DNA from: Streptomyces sp. NBC_00568
GTDB lineage: Bacteria; Actinomycetota; Actinomycetes; Streptomycetales; Streptomycetaceae
Direction of reading: 5' to 3'
NCBI RefSeq assembly: GCF_026341855.1
Contig: NZ_JAPENW010000001.1
Coordinates: 4,269,001-4,333,000 of the forward strand
DNA: 64,000 nt
This document shows positions 53,106 through 62,650 of the stretch, piece after piece. How positions within the stretch are numbered: position 1 is the first letter of the stretch; each line of letters begins with the position of its first letter. The notes under the pieces are model-generated. The model saw only the letters and a list, made by a program, of their open reading frames with translations, had not been told where the DNA came from and did not search any database. The position numbers and the translations under genes are program-made.

Positions 53106-54515
53106 ATGACCGACACGCTCCGCCCTGTCGAGACGGCCGTCCCGGACGCCGCCCCCACGGCGACCGGGAACCCCCAAAAGCTCAAGCGCTCCATCGGCAT
53201 CGTCGGCGGCACCCTGCTGACGCTCTCGTGCGTGACTCCTGCCTCGACGCTGTTCGTCGTGGTTCCCGACCTGTTCTCCTCGCTCGGCACGGCGACCGCG
53301 CTGACCATCGCGATCGGCTCCCTGCTCTGTATCGCCGTGGCGTTCTGCTACTCGGAGCTGGGCACCCTCATCCCCAGCGCGGGCGGCGAGTACGCCATGG
53401 TCTCCACGATGGCCGGACGTCTCGCGGGCTGGCTCGTCTTCGTGCTCTCCCTGCTGGTCGTCATGATCGTGCCGCCGGTGATCGCGATGGGCACGGCCGA
53501 CTATCTGGCGCCCATCGTCCATCTGAACCCCTCCGTCGCCGGCGCCGCCGTGATGATCCTGGCCACCCTCGCCGGCCTGCTCGACCTGCGCGCCAACGCC
53601 TGGATCACCGGAATCTTCCTGGTGCTCGAGGTCATCGCCGCGGCGCTCGTGGCGGTCCTGGGCTTCGCCCACAGCGAGCGGGGCGTCGGCAGTCTGGTCT
53701 CGATGCAGGTCGCGGACTCCGGCGGCCACCCGGACACCGTGACGGCCATGCTGGTCGTCTCCGGGCTCGCCATCGCCCTCTTCATCACCCAGGGCTTCTC
53801 GACCGCGGTCTACCTCTCCGAGGAACTGGAGAACCCGCGCCGCAACGTCGCCCGTACCGTCCTCGCCACCCTCGCCATCTCCACGGTCATCATCCTGGTC
53901 CCGGTCGTCGCGATCACCATGGGCGCCTCCGACCTGTCGGCCCTGACCGGCGGCGACATCAGCGCCATGGTCACGGCCTGGTCCAACTCGGCCGTCGGCA
54001 CCTTCGTCAGCCTCTGCGTCGCCCTCGCGATCATCAACGCGGGCATCGTCATGGTCATCCAGAACTCGCGCGTCCTGTTCGCCTCGGCCCGCGACAAGGC
54101 GTGGCCCGGCCCGGTCAACGAGGGCCTGTCCCGGCTCGGCCGGTTCGGCTCCCCCTGGGTCGCCACGCTGCTGGTGGGCGTCCCCGGCGCCGCCCTCTGC
54201 TTCGTCAACCTGGACACCCTGTACGGCGTGACGGGCGTATCGGTGACGGCCATGTACCTGCTCGTCGCGGTCGCCGCGCTGCTCGCCCGGCGCGGCCACC
54301 ACCGCCACACGCCCGCCTGGCGGATGCCGCTGTGGCCCGCGGTACCGGTCCTGCTGATCGCGGTCCTCGCCTACATCCTCACCCAGCAGGAGACGGTCTA
54401 CCTGCTGTGGACCGGCGGCATCACCGCGGTCGCCACCCTCTACTGGGCCTTCTACCTGCGGCCCCGCCGCGACACCCGCTGGCTGGTGTCGATCCCCGAG
54501 GACGCGGAGGCGTAA
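53106..54515 (+). CDS. APC-superfamily amino acid permease
   Basis: 469 residues from ATG 53106; the frame upstream has no ribosome site. Twelve membrane segments. The first helix is interrupted as in APC transporters (SIGIVGGTLLTLSCVTPASTLFVVVPDL). Helix 3 onward (FCYSELGTLIPSAGGEYAMVSTMAGRLAGWLVF) and GFSTAVYLSEELENPRRNVARTVLATLAI are classical APC family motifs (APA/AAT type). Proton- or Na-coupled uptake of an amino acid or amine is expected; specificity cannot be read from the sequence. A dyad upstream suggests its own regulator, not encoded here. Confidence 0.9.
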   Translation: MTDTLRPVETAVPDAAPTATGNPQKLKRSIGIVGGTLLTLSCVTPASTLFVVVPDLFSSLGTATALTIAIGSLLCIAVAFCYSELGTLIPSAGGEYAMVSTMAGRLAGWLVFVLSLLVVMIVPPVIAMGTADYLAPIVHLNPSVAGAAVMILATLAGLLDLRANAWITGIFLVLEVIAAALVAVLGFAHSERGVGSLVSMQVADSGGHPDTVTAMLVVSGLAIALFITQGFSTAVYLSEELENPRRNVARTVLATLAISTVIILVPVVAITMGASDLSALTGGDISAMVTAWSNSAVGTFVSLCVALAIINAGIVMVIQNSRVLFASARDKAWPGPVNEGLSRLGRFGSPWVATLLVGVPGAALCFVNLDTLYGVTGVSVTAMYLLVAVAALLARRGHHRHTPAWRMPLWPAVPVLLIAVLAYILTQQETVYLLWTGGITAVATLYWAFYLRPRRDTRWLVSIPEDAEA

Positions 54516-54558
54516 CCGCGCGGCACGCCCCGCCGGACCCGGACCCGCCCCGGCGGCC

Positions 54559-54969
54559 TCAGCCGAAGTCCCACGTCACCACCGTGCACGTCCCGTCGTC
54601 CTTGCCACCCGCGCTGCGGTAGGTGGCGAGGGCGACGTCGTTCCCGGTGTCCACACCGACCCACATCCCGTAGCAGCCGCGCTCCCGGGCCAGGGCGGAG
54701 AGCTCGCGGATCAGCGCCCGCCCGGTGCCACGCCGCCGGAACACCTCGGCCACCGCCAGCTCGTACAGGAACATCTCGGTGCCCTTGTCGGGGTGGACCG
54801 TCTCCACGCCGCTGATGAAGCCGACGGGGACCTCGCCCTCGTAGGCCAGGTAGAGGTGATGGCCCCGGGTGTCCAGGAACCGCCGGGCCCACTCGGGACG
54901 CACGGGATGGTCGAAGAGGTACTCGGCGGCGGTCAGTTCCTCGACAGTGGTGGCGCGGCGCATCTCCAT
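54559..54969 (-). CDS. GNAT-family acetyltransferase (AAC(3)-I-like fold)
   Basis: 136 residues. It is a compact acetyltransferase with HHLYLAYEGEVPVGFISGVETVHPDKGTEMFLYELAVAEVFRRRGTGRALIRELSALARERGCYGMWV. The order MFLYELAV then RRRGTGRAL is shared with AAC(3)-I aminoglycoside acetyltransferases and related environmental enzymes, but also with many non-resistance GNATs. I see no basis for calling it a resistance gene. Monocistronic, divergent from the peptidase-ABC fusion gene with about 115 bp between. Confidence 0.85.
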   Translation of the reverse strand: MEMRRATTVEELTAAEYLFDHPVRPEWARRFLDTRGHHLYLAYEGEVPVGFISGVETVHPDKGTEMFLYELAVAEVFRRRGTGRALIRELSALARERGCYGMWVGVDTGNDVALATYRSAGGKDDGTCTVVTWDFG

Positions 54970-55085
54970 GGGGCGTTCGTACCACGGACGCGGTACGCGG
55001 GACCCGTGCCGTACTCCCGTGGGAGGGGCACGGGTTCAGCCCGGCGGCTGCCCCGGTCGCCGGCGGGCGCCCGTACCGTTGAGGC

Positions 55086-57770
55086 ATGGATCTTCGACTG
55101 CCCCGGCCGCGCGGGCCGCTCCGCGGGCGCCTCCCCGCTCGCACCACGGCGCGAGCCCGCGGGAGATGGGCGGCCGCCGCCGCGGCCGTCGCGCTGCTCG
55201 CCGGAGCGGGCACCTGGACCGCCGTCGCCGGCGACGGCGCTCCCGCCGTGCACCGCGCCGACCAGGTCGTGGCCATGGACGGCGGGGTACGGCTCGACAC
55301 CTCGTACTTCACCGCGGGCCCCTCCTCGCAGCGCCGCCCCGCCGTCCTCCTCGCGCACGGCTTCGGCGGCAGCAAGGCGGACGTACGCGGCGAGGCGGAG
55401 AAGCTCGCCCGCGACGGGTACGCGGTGCTGACCTGGTCGGCGCGCGGCTTCGGCGAGTCCACAGGCAGGATCGGGCTGAACGACCCCAAGGGCGAGGTCG
55501 CCGACGTCTCCCGGCTCATCGACTGGCTCGCCCGGCGGCCCGAGGTCCGGCTGGACGGGAGCGGCGACCCGCGCGTGGGCGTCACGGGCGCCTCGTACGG
55601 CGGGGCCGTCTCCCTGCTGGCCGCCGCGAACGACCGGCGCGTCGACGCGATCGCCCCGTCGATCACGTACTGGAACCTCGCGGACGCGCTGTTCCCGAAC
55701 GGCGTGTTCAAGAAGATCTGGACGGGCCTCTTCATCAACTCCGGCGGCGGCTGCGGCCGGTTCCGGCCCGAGCTGTGCGCGATGTACAACCGGGTCGCGG
55801 AGGCCGGGAAGCCGGACGCGGCGGCGACGAAGCTGCTCGAGGAGCGCAGCCCCTCCGCCGTCGGCGACCGCATCAAGGTGCCCACCCTCATCGTGCAGGG
55901 CCAGTCCGACTCCCTCTTCCCGCTCGGGCAGGCCGACGCCATGGCCAAGGCGATCAAGACCAACGGCGCACCCGTGGACGTCGACTGGATCTCCGGCGGC
56001 CACGACGGCGGCGACAAGGAGACGGACCGCGTCACCTCCCGGGTCGGCTCCTGGTTCGACCGCTATCTGAGGGACGACAAGAGCGCCGACACCGGCCCCG
56101 CCTTCCGCGTCACCCGCACCGGAGGCATCGACTCCACCGACGGCGCCGCCCTGCTGCGCGGCGCGAGCGCCGACACCTACCCCGGGCTGGACAGCGGCCG
56201 GCACGCGGTCACGCTGACCGGCCGCGAGCAGAGCTTCGAGAACCCGGCCGGCGCCAGCCCGCCCGCCATCTCCGCCCTGCCCGGCCTCGGCGGCTCGGGC
56301 GGCCTCACCCAGTTCTCCTCCCTCGGCGTCGGGGTCTCCCTCGACTTCCCCGGCCAGTACGCCCGGTTCGAGTCCGCGCCCTTCCGCGACGACCTGCGGA
56401 TCACCGGCTCGCCGACGGTGACGGTGCACGTCAGGTCGAGCACCGACGACGCGGTCCTCTTCGGGAAGGTGTACGACGTCGGTCCGGGCGGCACCCAGCA
56501 GGTGCTGCCCTCCCAGCTGGTCACCCCGGTCCGCGTCGAGGGCGTGAAGACCGGCAAGGACGTGAGCCTCACCCTCCCCGCCGTCGACCACGAGGTCCGG
56601 AAGGGCCACCGGCTGCGCCTGGTCCTCGCCTCGACCGACCTCGGCTACGCCTCCCCGGCGGCCCCGGCGACGTACACCGTCTCCCTGAAGGGCGACCTCC
56701 GGGTGCCGACCGCCCCCGGAGTGACGACCGCCGCCGCGCCGCTGCCCTCGTGGGTGTGGTGGCTGCCGCTCGCCGGCGCGCTGACCGCCCTGGCGCTGCT
56801 GGTCACCGGCCGCCGCCGCACGAGCGCCATGGCACCCGATCCCGGGTCGGCCGAAGTCCCGCTCCAGATCACCGGCCTGAGCAAGCGCTACGCCAGGTCG
56901 GCGGACCGGTACGCGGTACGGGAGCTGTCGTTCCGGGTGGAGAGGGGCCAGGTCCTCGGTCTGCTCGGACCGAACGGCGCGGGCAAGACGACCACCCTGC
57001 GCATGCTCATGGGCCTCATCAAGCCCGACGACGGCGAGATCCGCGTCTTCGGGCACGCGATCCGCCCTGGCGCGCCGGTCCTCTCGCGGGTCGGGGCCTT
57101 CGTCGAGGGCGCGGGCTTCCTCCCGCACCTGTCCGGCCGCGAGAACCTGGAGCTGTACTGGCGGGCCACCGGCCGTCCCCCCGAGGACGCCCATCTGGAA
57201 GAGGCCCTGGAGATCGCCGGACTCGGCGACGCGCTGGCCCGCGCGGTGCGCACGTACTCCCAGGGCATGCGCCAGCGTCTCGCCATCGCCCAGGCCATGC
57301 TCGGCCTCCCGGACCTGCTGATCCTGGACGAACCGACCAACGGCCTCGACCCGCCGCAGATCCGCGAGATGCGCGAGGTGATGATCCGGTACGCCGCCGC
57401 AGGCCGCACGGTCATCGTCTCCAGCCATCTCCTCGCCGAGGTGGAGCAGTCCTGCACCCACCTGGTGGTCATGGACCGCGGCCGGCTCGTCCAGGCGGGC
57501 CCGGTGTCCGAGATCATCGGCTCCGGCGACACCCTGCTCGTCGGCACCGGCTCACCCGTCGACGAGCCGGTCGTCGAGAAGGTGGGCGCCCTGCCGGGCG
57601 TGTCCTCGGCCGTCGCGACCGACGACGGACTGCTGGTCCGTCTCGACGCCGACGGCAGCGCACAGCGCCTGGTCGTGGAGCTCGTACGCCTCGAAGTGCC
57701 GGTGGCGTCGGTGGGCCCCCACCGCCGTCTGGAAGACGCGTTCCTCACCCTGATCGGAGGCTCCGCATGA
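55086..57770 (+). CDS. Secreted S15-type peptidase/hydrolase fused to an ABC transporter ATPase
   Basis: 894 residues in three parts. (1) Residues about 27-48 are a membrane anchor or signal, followed by an alpha/beta hydrolase with nucleophile S170 in GASYGG, Asp in VQGQSDSLFP and His in SGGHDGGD. Then comes a jelly-roll of the X-Pro dipeptidyl-peptidase C-terminal kind (LRITGSPTVTVHVRSS ... GHRLRLVLASTDLGY). This is the S15/CocE layout. (2) A helix near residues 556-577 (PSWVWWLPLAGALTALALLVTG). (3) A cytoplasmic ABC ATPase: Walker A GPNGAGKTT from 628, signature YSQGM, Walker B LLILDEPTNGLDPP, H-loop SSHLL. The hydrolase would lie outside and the ATPase inside. The permease gene overlaps its stop codon. 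Confidence 0.88.
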   Translation: MDLRLPRPRGPLRGRLPARTTARARGRWAAAAAAVALLAGAGTWTAVAGDGAPAVHRADQVVAMDGGVRLDTSYFTAGPSSQRRPAVLLAHGFGGSKADVRGEAEKLARDGYAVLTWSARGFGESTGRIGLNDPKGEVADVSRLIDWLARRPEVRLDGSGDPRVGVTGASYGGAVSLLAAANDRRVDAIAPSITYWNLADALFPNGVFKKIWTGLFINSGGGCGRFRPELCAMYNRVAEAGKPDAAATKLLEERSPSAVGDRIKVPTLIVQGQSDSLFPLGQADAMAKAIKTNGAPVDVDWISGGHDGGDKETDRVTSRVGSWFDRYLRDDKSADTGPAFRVTRTGGIDSTDGAALLRGASADTYPGLDSGRHAVTLTGREQSFENPAGASPPAISALPGLGGSGGLTQFSSLGVGVSLDFPGQYARFESAPFRDDLRITGSPTVTVHVRSSTDDAVLFGKVYDVGPGGTQQVLPSQLVTPVRVEGVKTGKDVSLTLPAVDHEVRKGHRLRLVLASTDLGYASPAAPATYTVSLKGDLRVPTAPGVTTAAAPLPSWVWWLPLAGALTALALLVTGRRRTSAMAPDPGSAEVPLQITGLSKRYARSADRYAVRELSFRVERGQVLGLLGPNGAGKTTTLRMLMGLIKPDDGEIRVFGHAIRPGAPVLSRVGAFVEGAGFLPHLSGRENLELYWRATGRPPEDAHLEEALEIAGLGDALARAVRTYSQGMRQRLAIAQAMLGLPDLLILDEPTNGLDPPQIREMREVMIRYAAAGRTVIVSSHLLAEVEQSCTHLVVMDRGRLVQAGPVSEIIGSGDTLLVGTGSPVDEPVVEKVGALPGVSSAVATDDGLLVRLDADGSAQRLVVELVRLEVPVASVGPHRRLEDAFLTLIGGSA

Positions 57771-58630
57771 GCACGCTCGTCGAGCGGACCGAGACCGCGG
57801 ACGGGTACCGCGCGAGCCGCACCCTCCCGCTGCGCGTCGAGCTCCTGCGCCAGTTGAAGCGCCGCCGCACCCTGGTGATGGGGGCGATTCTCGCGGCCCT
57901 GCCGTTCGTCCTGCTCGTGGCGTTCGCCATCGGCGGCCAGCCCGGCGGGCGCAACGGCCGGGTCACGCTGATGGACACGGCCACCGCGTCGGGCGCCAAC
58001 TTCGCCGCGGTGAACCTGTTCGTCTCAGCGGGCTTCCTCCTGGTGATCCCGGTCGCGCTGTTCTGCGGCGACACCATCGCCTCCGAGGCGAGCTGGTCCT
58101 CGCTGCGCTATCTGCTGGCGGCCCCCGTCCCGAGAGCCCGGCTGCTGTGGTCCAAGCTCACCGTCGCACTCGGGCTCAGCCTCGCGGCGATGGTCCTGCT
58201 GCCGGTCGTCGCGCTGGCCGTGGGCACCGCCGCCTACGGCTGGGGACCGCTGGAGATCCCGACCGGCGGCGCGCTCCCCGCGGGCACCGCCGCCCAGCGG
58301 CTGCTCGTGGTGATCGCGTACATCTTCGTGTCCCAACTGGTCACCGCGGGGCTCGCGTTCTGGCTGTCGACGAAGACGGACGCCCCGCTCGGCGCGGTCG
58401 GCGGCGCGGTCGGCCTGACCATCGTGGGGAACGTCCTCGACGCGGTCACCGCCCTCGGGCACTGGCGCGACTTCCTGCCCGCCCACTGGCAGTTCGCCTG
58501 GGCCGACGCCGTCCAGCCGACCCTGGAGTGGGGAGGGATGATCCAGGGCACGGCGATTTCGGTAACGTACGCACTCGTCCTGTTCGCCCTGGCCTTCCGC
58601 GGTTTCGCGCGCAAGGACATCGTGTCGTAG
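57767..58630 (+). CDS. ABC-2-type transporter permease, partner of the peptidase-ATPase fusion
   Basis: 287 residues; ATG overlaps the fusion gene stop (ATGA), so the two are made together. Six membrane segments of the ABC-2/NatB kind: LKRRRTLVMGAILAALPFVLLVAFAIG, FVSAGFLLVIPVALFCGDTIASEASWSSLRYLLAAPVPRARLLWSKL (the long segment with the coupling helix typical of ABC-2 permeases), and RGFARKDIVS at the C-terminus. With the ATPase of the preceding protein it would form a homodimeric exporter. Cargo unknown; peptides or membrane-active compounds are reasonable guesses given the linked hydrolase. Confidence 0.9.
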   Translation: MSTLVERTETADGYRASRTLPLRVELLRQLKRRRTLVMGAILAALPFVLLVAFAIGGQPGGRNGRVTLMDTATASGANFAAVNLFVSAGFLLVIPVALFCGDTIASEASWSSLRYLLAAPVPRARLLWSKLTVALGLSLAAMVLLPVVALAVGTAAYGWGPLEIPTGGALPAGTAAQRLLVVIAYIFVSQLVTAGLAFWLSTKTDAPLGAVGGAVGLTIVGNVLDAVTALGHWRDFLPAHWQFAWADAVQPTLEWGGMIQGTAISVTYALVLFALAFRGFARKDIVS

Positions 58631-58783
58631 GTCTCCGGAAGATCACCGACCGGTCTCGAAGGCCCTCCGCCGTGGCCGCTTCGAAATCCTTCCGCAATGC
58701 TTCCGAGCGCTCATCCCGGCCCCCTCGGCCGTCACAGTCACACATGTCGGCCCACACAAGGGCCGTACGCCGAGGGGGCACAG

Positions 58784-60415
58784 ATGGGGATGAACCACAT
58801 AAAGACGGCGGCGGACGCAGGCCGCCCACGCGGGGGCGCGCGGAAGGCGGGCCTTCGACGGCTCAGTGCCTCGCTGCTCGCCCTGACGGCGGCGGGCGCG
58901 GTGCTGCTCACCGGATGCGGCGCGGGCAGCGGCGACAACTCCTCGGACGGCGGTGGGAACAAGTCCGGCGACCGCCGCAACCTCCCGCTGCCGGCCCCCG
59001 TCCAGCCGTCGGGCGGCGCGGCCGAGCGCGACCAGCAGGGCGAGCAGTCGGACGCCCCCGATGTCGCGCCGTCGCCCGACTACCTCTCCACCTTCGCCCT
59101 CGACGTCGACACCGCGTCGTACGGCTACGCCCGCCGCACCCTCGAGGGCGGCCGCGTCCCGGACCCCGCCACGATCCGCCCCGAGGAGTTCGTCAACAGC
59201 TTCCGTCAGGACTACGAACGCCCCGACGGCAACGGCTTCTCGGTCACCGTCGACGGCGCCCGCACCGACGACGAACGCTGGTCCCTCGTCCGGGTCGGCC
59301 TCGCCACCCGTGCCGCCGAGAGCGAGCGCGAACGCCCGCCCGCCGCGCTCACCTTCGTCATCGACATCTCGGGTTCCATGTCCGAGCCCGGCCGCCTCGA
59401 CCTGGCCCGGGAATCCCTGGACGTGATGACGGACCGGCTCCGCGACGACGACTCGGTCGCCCTGGTCACCTTCAGCGACGAGGCCGAGACCGTGCTGCCG
59501 ATGACCCGCCTCGGCGACCACCGCGGCCGTGTCCACAAGGCGATCGACCGCCTGGAACCGACCGACTCGACGAACCTCGGCGCGGGGGTGAGGACCGGGT
59601 ACGCGACCGCCGTCGAGGGGCTGCGCGAGGGCGCCACCAACCGGGTCGTACTGATCTCCGACGCTCTCGCCAACACCGGTGACACGGACGCGGACAGCAT
59701 CCTCGAACGGATCTCCTCCGCCCGCCGTGAGCACGGCATCACCCTCTTCGGCGTCGGCGTCGGCAGCGAGTACGGCGACGCCCTCATGGAGCGCCTCGCC
59801 GACAAGGGCGACGGCCACACGACGTACGTCTCCAGCCGCGACGAGGCCTTCACCGTCTTCTGCGACCAGCTTCCGCGGAACATCGACCTCACGGCACGCG
59901 ACGCCAAGGCGCAGGTCGCCTTCGACCCCGAGACGGTCGAGCAGTTCCGGCTGATCGGCTACGACAACCGGAAGGTCGCCGACGAGGACTTCCGGAACGA
60001 CCAGGTGGACGGCGGAGAGGTGGGCCCCGGCCACACGGTCACCGCGCTCTACGCCGTCCGCACCCGCCCCGGCGCCTCCGGCCATCTCGCCACCGCGACC
60101 GTCCGCTGGCTCGACCCCGGCTCCCGCGCCCCGCACGAGGAGTCCGGCCGCCTGGAGACGGGCTCCCTCCGTGACGGTGTCTGGACCGCGTCCCGCACCT
60201 TCCAAGTCACCGCCGCGGCCGCCTACTTCGCCGACGCCCTGCGCTCGGGCGACGCCCGCTGGAGCTCGCTGCCCGGTGGCCTCCCGCTGGGCGAACTCGC
60301 CTCCCGCGCCCGCGATCTGGCGAACGACACCGAGGACAAGGACGTCGCTGCTCTCGCCACCGCGATCGGCCAGGCCGACGAACTGGACGTCTGCGACGCG
60401 GACTGCGCACGGTAG
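58784..60415 (+). CDS. von Willebrand factor type A domain lipoprotein (YfbK-like)
   Basis: 543 residues from ATG 58784, with GAGGGGG upstream. A lipoprotein signal ends in LLTGC (C45), followed by a Gly/Ser/Asn-rich linker. A vWF_A_N-like region (LSTFALDVDTASYGYARRTLEGGRVPDP) leads to a vWA domain with a complete metal-ion-dependent adhesion site, D194-I-S196-G-S198, Thr in TDSTNLGAG and Asp in ISDALAN. A DUF3520-type C-terminal domain follows (VTALYAVRTRPG). This architecture is shared with E. coli YfbK. Such surface proteins bind partners through a metal; the partner is unknown. It follows the ABC operon by about 150 bp and may belong to it functionally. Confidence 0.9.
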   Translation: MGMNHIKTAADAGRPRGGARKAGLRRLSASLLALTAAGAVLLTGCGAGSGDNSSDGGGNKSGDRRNLPLPAPVQPSGGAAERDQQGEQSDAPDVAPSPDYLSTFALDVDTASYGYARRTLEGGRVPDPATIRPEEFVNSFRQDYERPDGNGFSVTVDGARTDDERWSLVRVGLATRAAESERERPPAALTFVIDISGSMSEPGRLDLARESLDVMTDRLRDDDSVALVTFSDEAETVLPMTRLGDHRGRVHKAIDRLEPTDSTNLGAGVRTGYATAVEGLREGATNRVVLISDALANTGDTDADSILERISSARREHGITLFGVGVGSEYGDALMERLADKGDGHTTYVSSRDEAFTVFCDQLPRNIDLTARDAKAQVAFDPETVEQFRLIGYDNRKVADEDFRNDQVDGGEVGPGHTVTALYAVRTRPGASGHLATATVRWLDPGSRAPHEESGRLETGSLRDGVWTASRTFQVTAAAAYFADALRSGDARWSSLPGGLPLGELASRARDLANDTEDKDVAALATAIGQADELDVCDADCAR

Positions 60416-60629
60416 CCGCCCTGCCCGGCTGCCTGCGCCCTGCCCGGCTGCCCGTCCGCCCTGGCCGCCGTCCGCCGGGCGGCCGCCGGTGTTCGTCCGC
60501 CACCTGCCCGTGGGCCGCCCGTCAGGCGCGGGATCGGCCCACGGGGACGGATCGTGCGCGATCCATTGAATTTCCGTTACGCGCGGGTAAGTTGACTCCG
60601 GAGTAAGGACCCTGCGACCGGGAGCCGTG

Positions 60630-62549
60630 ATGGGTGTACGCAAGGATCTGAAGCGGGCGAAGCGGCACGCCGGCCTGGCGAACCGCAGCCGGGTGGAGCT
60701 GGTCAGGGACGAGAGCGGTACGGTCCGCGAGGCGCGTACCGCCACCCTGGCACCCACCCCCACCACCGGCAGCACGGCCGACCTGCCGTTCACCAACGCG
60801 GCCGAGGCGCCCGACGCGATCGTGCTGCGCCGGCCACGGCACGGCGCCTGGACCCCGGTGACCGCGGCCGCCTTCGCCCGCGAAGTCACCGACACGGCCA
60901 AGGGGTTGATCGCGGCCGGCCTCGAACCGGGCGGCCGGGTCGCGGTGATGTCCCGTACGCGCTACGAGTGGACGGTCCTCGACTTCGCCGTCTGGGCGGC
61001 CGGCGGCCAGACCGTCCCCGTCTACGCGACCTCCTCCGCCGAGCAGGTGGAGTGGATCGTCCAGGACTCGGACGCGCGCTTCGTGATCGTCGAGACCGCC
61101 GGGAACGCGGACACCGTGGCCACCGCGACCGCCCGCCGGTCCGAACCCCCACGCGTCTGGCAGCTCGACGCGGGCGCCCTCGCCGAACTCGCCTCCCTGG
61201 GAAGGGACATCAGCGACGAGGAGGTCGTCAAGCGGCGAGCCGCGCTGACCCCCGAGACCGTCGCGACGATCTGCTACACCTCCGGGACCACCGGCAGACC
61301 CAAGGGCTGCGTCCTCGCCCACGCCAACCTGTACGCCGAGGCCGCCAACACGGTAGAGCTGCTGCACCCCGTCTTCCAGGCGGTCACCGGCCGGACCGCC
61401 TCGACGATCCTCTTCCTCCCGCTCGCCCACATCATGGGCCGCACCCTCCAGATCGCCTGCCTGATGGCCCGGATCGAGCTGGGCCACTGCCCGAGCATCA
61501 AGCCGGACGAACTCCGGCCCGCACTGCGGGAGTTCCGTCCCACCTTCCTGGTCGGCGTCCCGTATCTCTTCGAGAAGATCCACGCCACCGGGCGCGCCAC
61601 CGCCGAGAAGATGGGCCGCGCCGCCTCCTTCGACCGCGCCGACCGCGTCGCCGTGCGCTTCGGAGAGGCGTATCTGAACAAGTTCCTCGGCACGGGCAAG
61701 GGCCCCGGGCCCGGCCTGTACGCGGCCTGGGCGCTCTACGACCTGCTGGTCTACCGCCGTATCCGCAAGGAACTCGGCGGCCGAGCGCACTACGCGATCA
61801 GCGGCGGCTCCCCGCTCGACCGCGACCTCAACCTCTTCTTCTACGCCGCCGGAATCCTCGTCTACGAGGGCTACGGGCTGACCGAGACGACCGCCGCCGC
61901 CACCGTCGTCCCGCCTCTCCGGCCCCGCCCCGGAACCGTCGGTCCGCCGGTCCCGGGCACCGCCGTCCGTATCGCCGACGACGGCGAGGTGCTCATCAAG
62001 GGGGGTGTCGTCTTCGGCGCCTACTGGAACAACCCGGCGGCTACCGACGCCGTCCTGACCGACGACTGGTTCGCCACCGGCGATCTCGGCGCCCTGGACC
62101 AGGACGGCTATCTCACGATCACCGGCCGCAAGAAGGACATCCTCATCACCACGGGCGGCAAGAACGTCTCGCCCGCCGTCCTGGAGGACCGGCTGCGCAG
62201 CCGCGCGCCCGTCGGCCAGTGCCTCGTCGTCGGCGACAACCGCCCGTTCGTCGCGGCCCTGATCACCCTCGATGCCGAGGCGGTGGCCCACTGGCTGGCC
62301 GTCCGTGGGCTCCCCGCTGACACTCCCCTCGCGGACGTCGTCCGCGACCCCCGGATGCGCGCCGACGTCCAGAAGGCCGTGGACCACGCCAACCAAGCCG
62401 TCTCCCGGGCCGAATCCATTCGCGGGTTCGCCTTGGTGGAAGGCGAGTTCACCGAGGACAACGGCCTGCTCACACCGTCCCTCAAGGTGAAACGGCACGC
62501 GGTGACGGCGCTGTACACGGCCGAGATCGAGGCGCTGTACGGGAAGTGA
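60630..62549 (+). CDS. Long-chain fatty acid-CoA ligase (AMP-forming, FadD15-like)
   Basis: 639 residues from ATG 60630, six bases after GGGAG. It activates a long-chain fatty acid to acyl-AMP and then acyl-CoA. AMP-binding motif YTSGTTGRPKG (from Y216), GYGLTETTAA, the hinge GDLGALDQDGYLTITGRKKDILITTGGKNVSP, and a C-terminal subdomain ending with a Lys in PSLKVKR. The ALFE-type FLPLAHIMGRTLQIACL and VGVPYLFEKIHATGRATAEKMGR segments place it with FadD15-like long-chain synthetases that feed phospholipid and storage-lipid synthesis or beta-oxidation. It is monocistronic, with a strong terminator behind it. Confidence 0.93.
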   Translation: MGVRKDLKRAKRHAGLANRSRVELVRDESGTVREARTATLAPTPTTGSTADLPFTNAAEAPDAIVLRRPRHGAWTPVTAAAFAREVTDTAKGLIAAGLEPGGRVAVMSRTRYEWTVLDFAVWAAGGQTVPVYATSSAEQVEWIVQDSDARFVIVETAGNADTVATATARRSEPPRVWQLDAGALAELASLGRDISDEEVVKRRAALTPETVATICYTSGTTGRPKGCVLAHANLYAEAANTVELLHPVFQAVTGRTASTILFLPLAHIMGRTLQIACLMARIELGHCPSIKPDELRPALREFRPTFLVGVPYLFEKIHATGRATAEKMGRAASFDRADRVAVRFGEAYLNKFLGTGKGPGPGLYAAWALYDLLVYRRIRKELGGRAHYAISGGSPLDRDLNLFFYAAGILVYEGYGLTETTAAATVVPPLRPRPGTVGPPVPGTAVRIADDGEVLIKGGVVFGAYWNNPAATDAVLTDDWFATGDLGALDQDGYLTITGRKKDILITTGGKNVSPAVLEDRLRSRAPVGQCLVVGDNRPFVAALITLDAEAVAHWLAVRGLPADTPLADVVRDPRMRADVQKAVDHANQAVSRAESIRGFALVEGEFTEDNGLLTPSLKVKRHAVTALYTAEIEALYGK

Positions 62550-62602
62550 GGAAGTCCCTGCCCCGGGCGGGGGAACGAGAGCCCCTGCCCCGGACACGGG
62601 AA

Positions 62603-62632
62603 CAGCGGGCCGCTCCGAGGAGCGGCCCGCTG
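62603..62632. terminator. Bidirectional terminator between acyl-CoA ligase and rodlin
   Basis: CAGCGGGCCGCTCC (62603-62616) is followed after two bases by its exact reverse complement GGAGCGGCCCGCTG (62619-62632). The usable stem is about 13 bp with a CGAG loop. It lies between two convergent genes and serves both. Confidence 0.88.
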
Positions 62633-62650
62633 TCCGTGGTGCCGAGGTGA

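Noticed and set aside
54559..54969. Aminoglycoside acetyltransferase (resistance) call
   Set aside because: The fold is shared with many GNATs. No substrate-specific residues can be shown and there is no resistance context.
54869..58630. 1,253-codon frame running from the GNAT region into the permease
   Set aside because: Only its last 287 codons are a real protein (the permease). The first part is the Arg-rich shadow of the peptidase-ABC gene.
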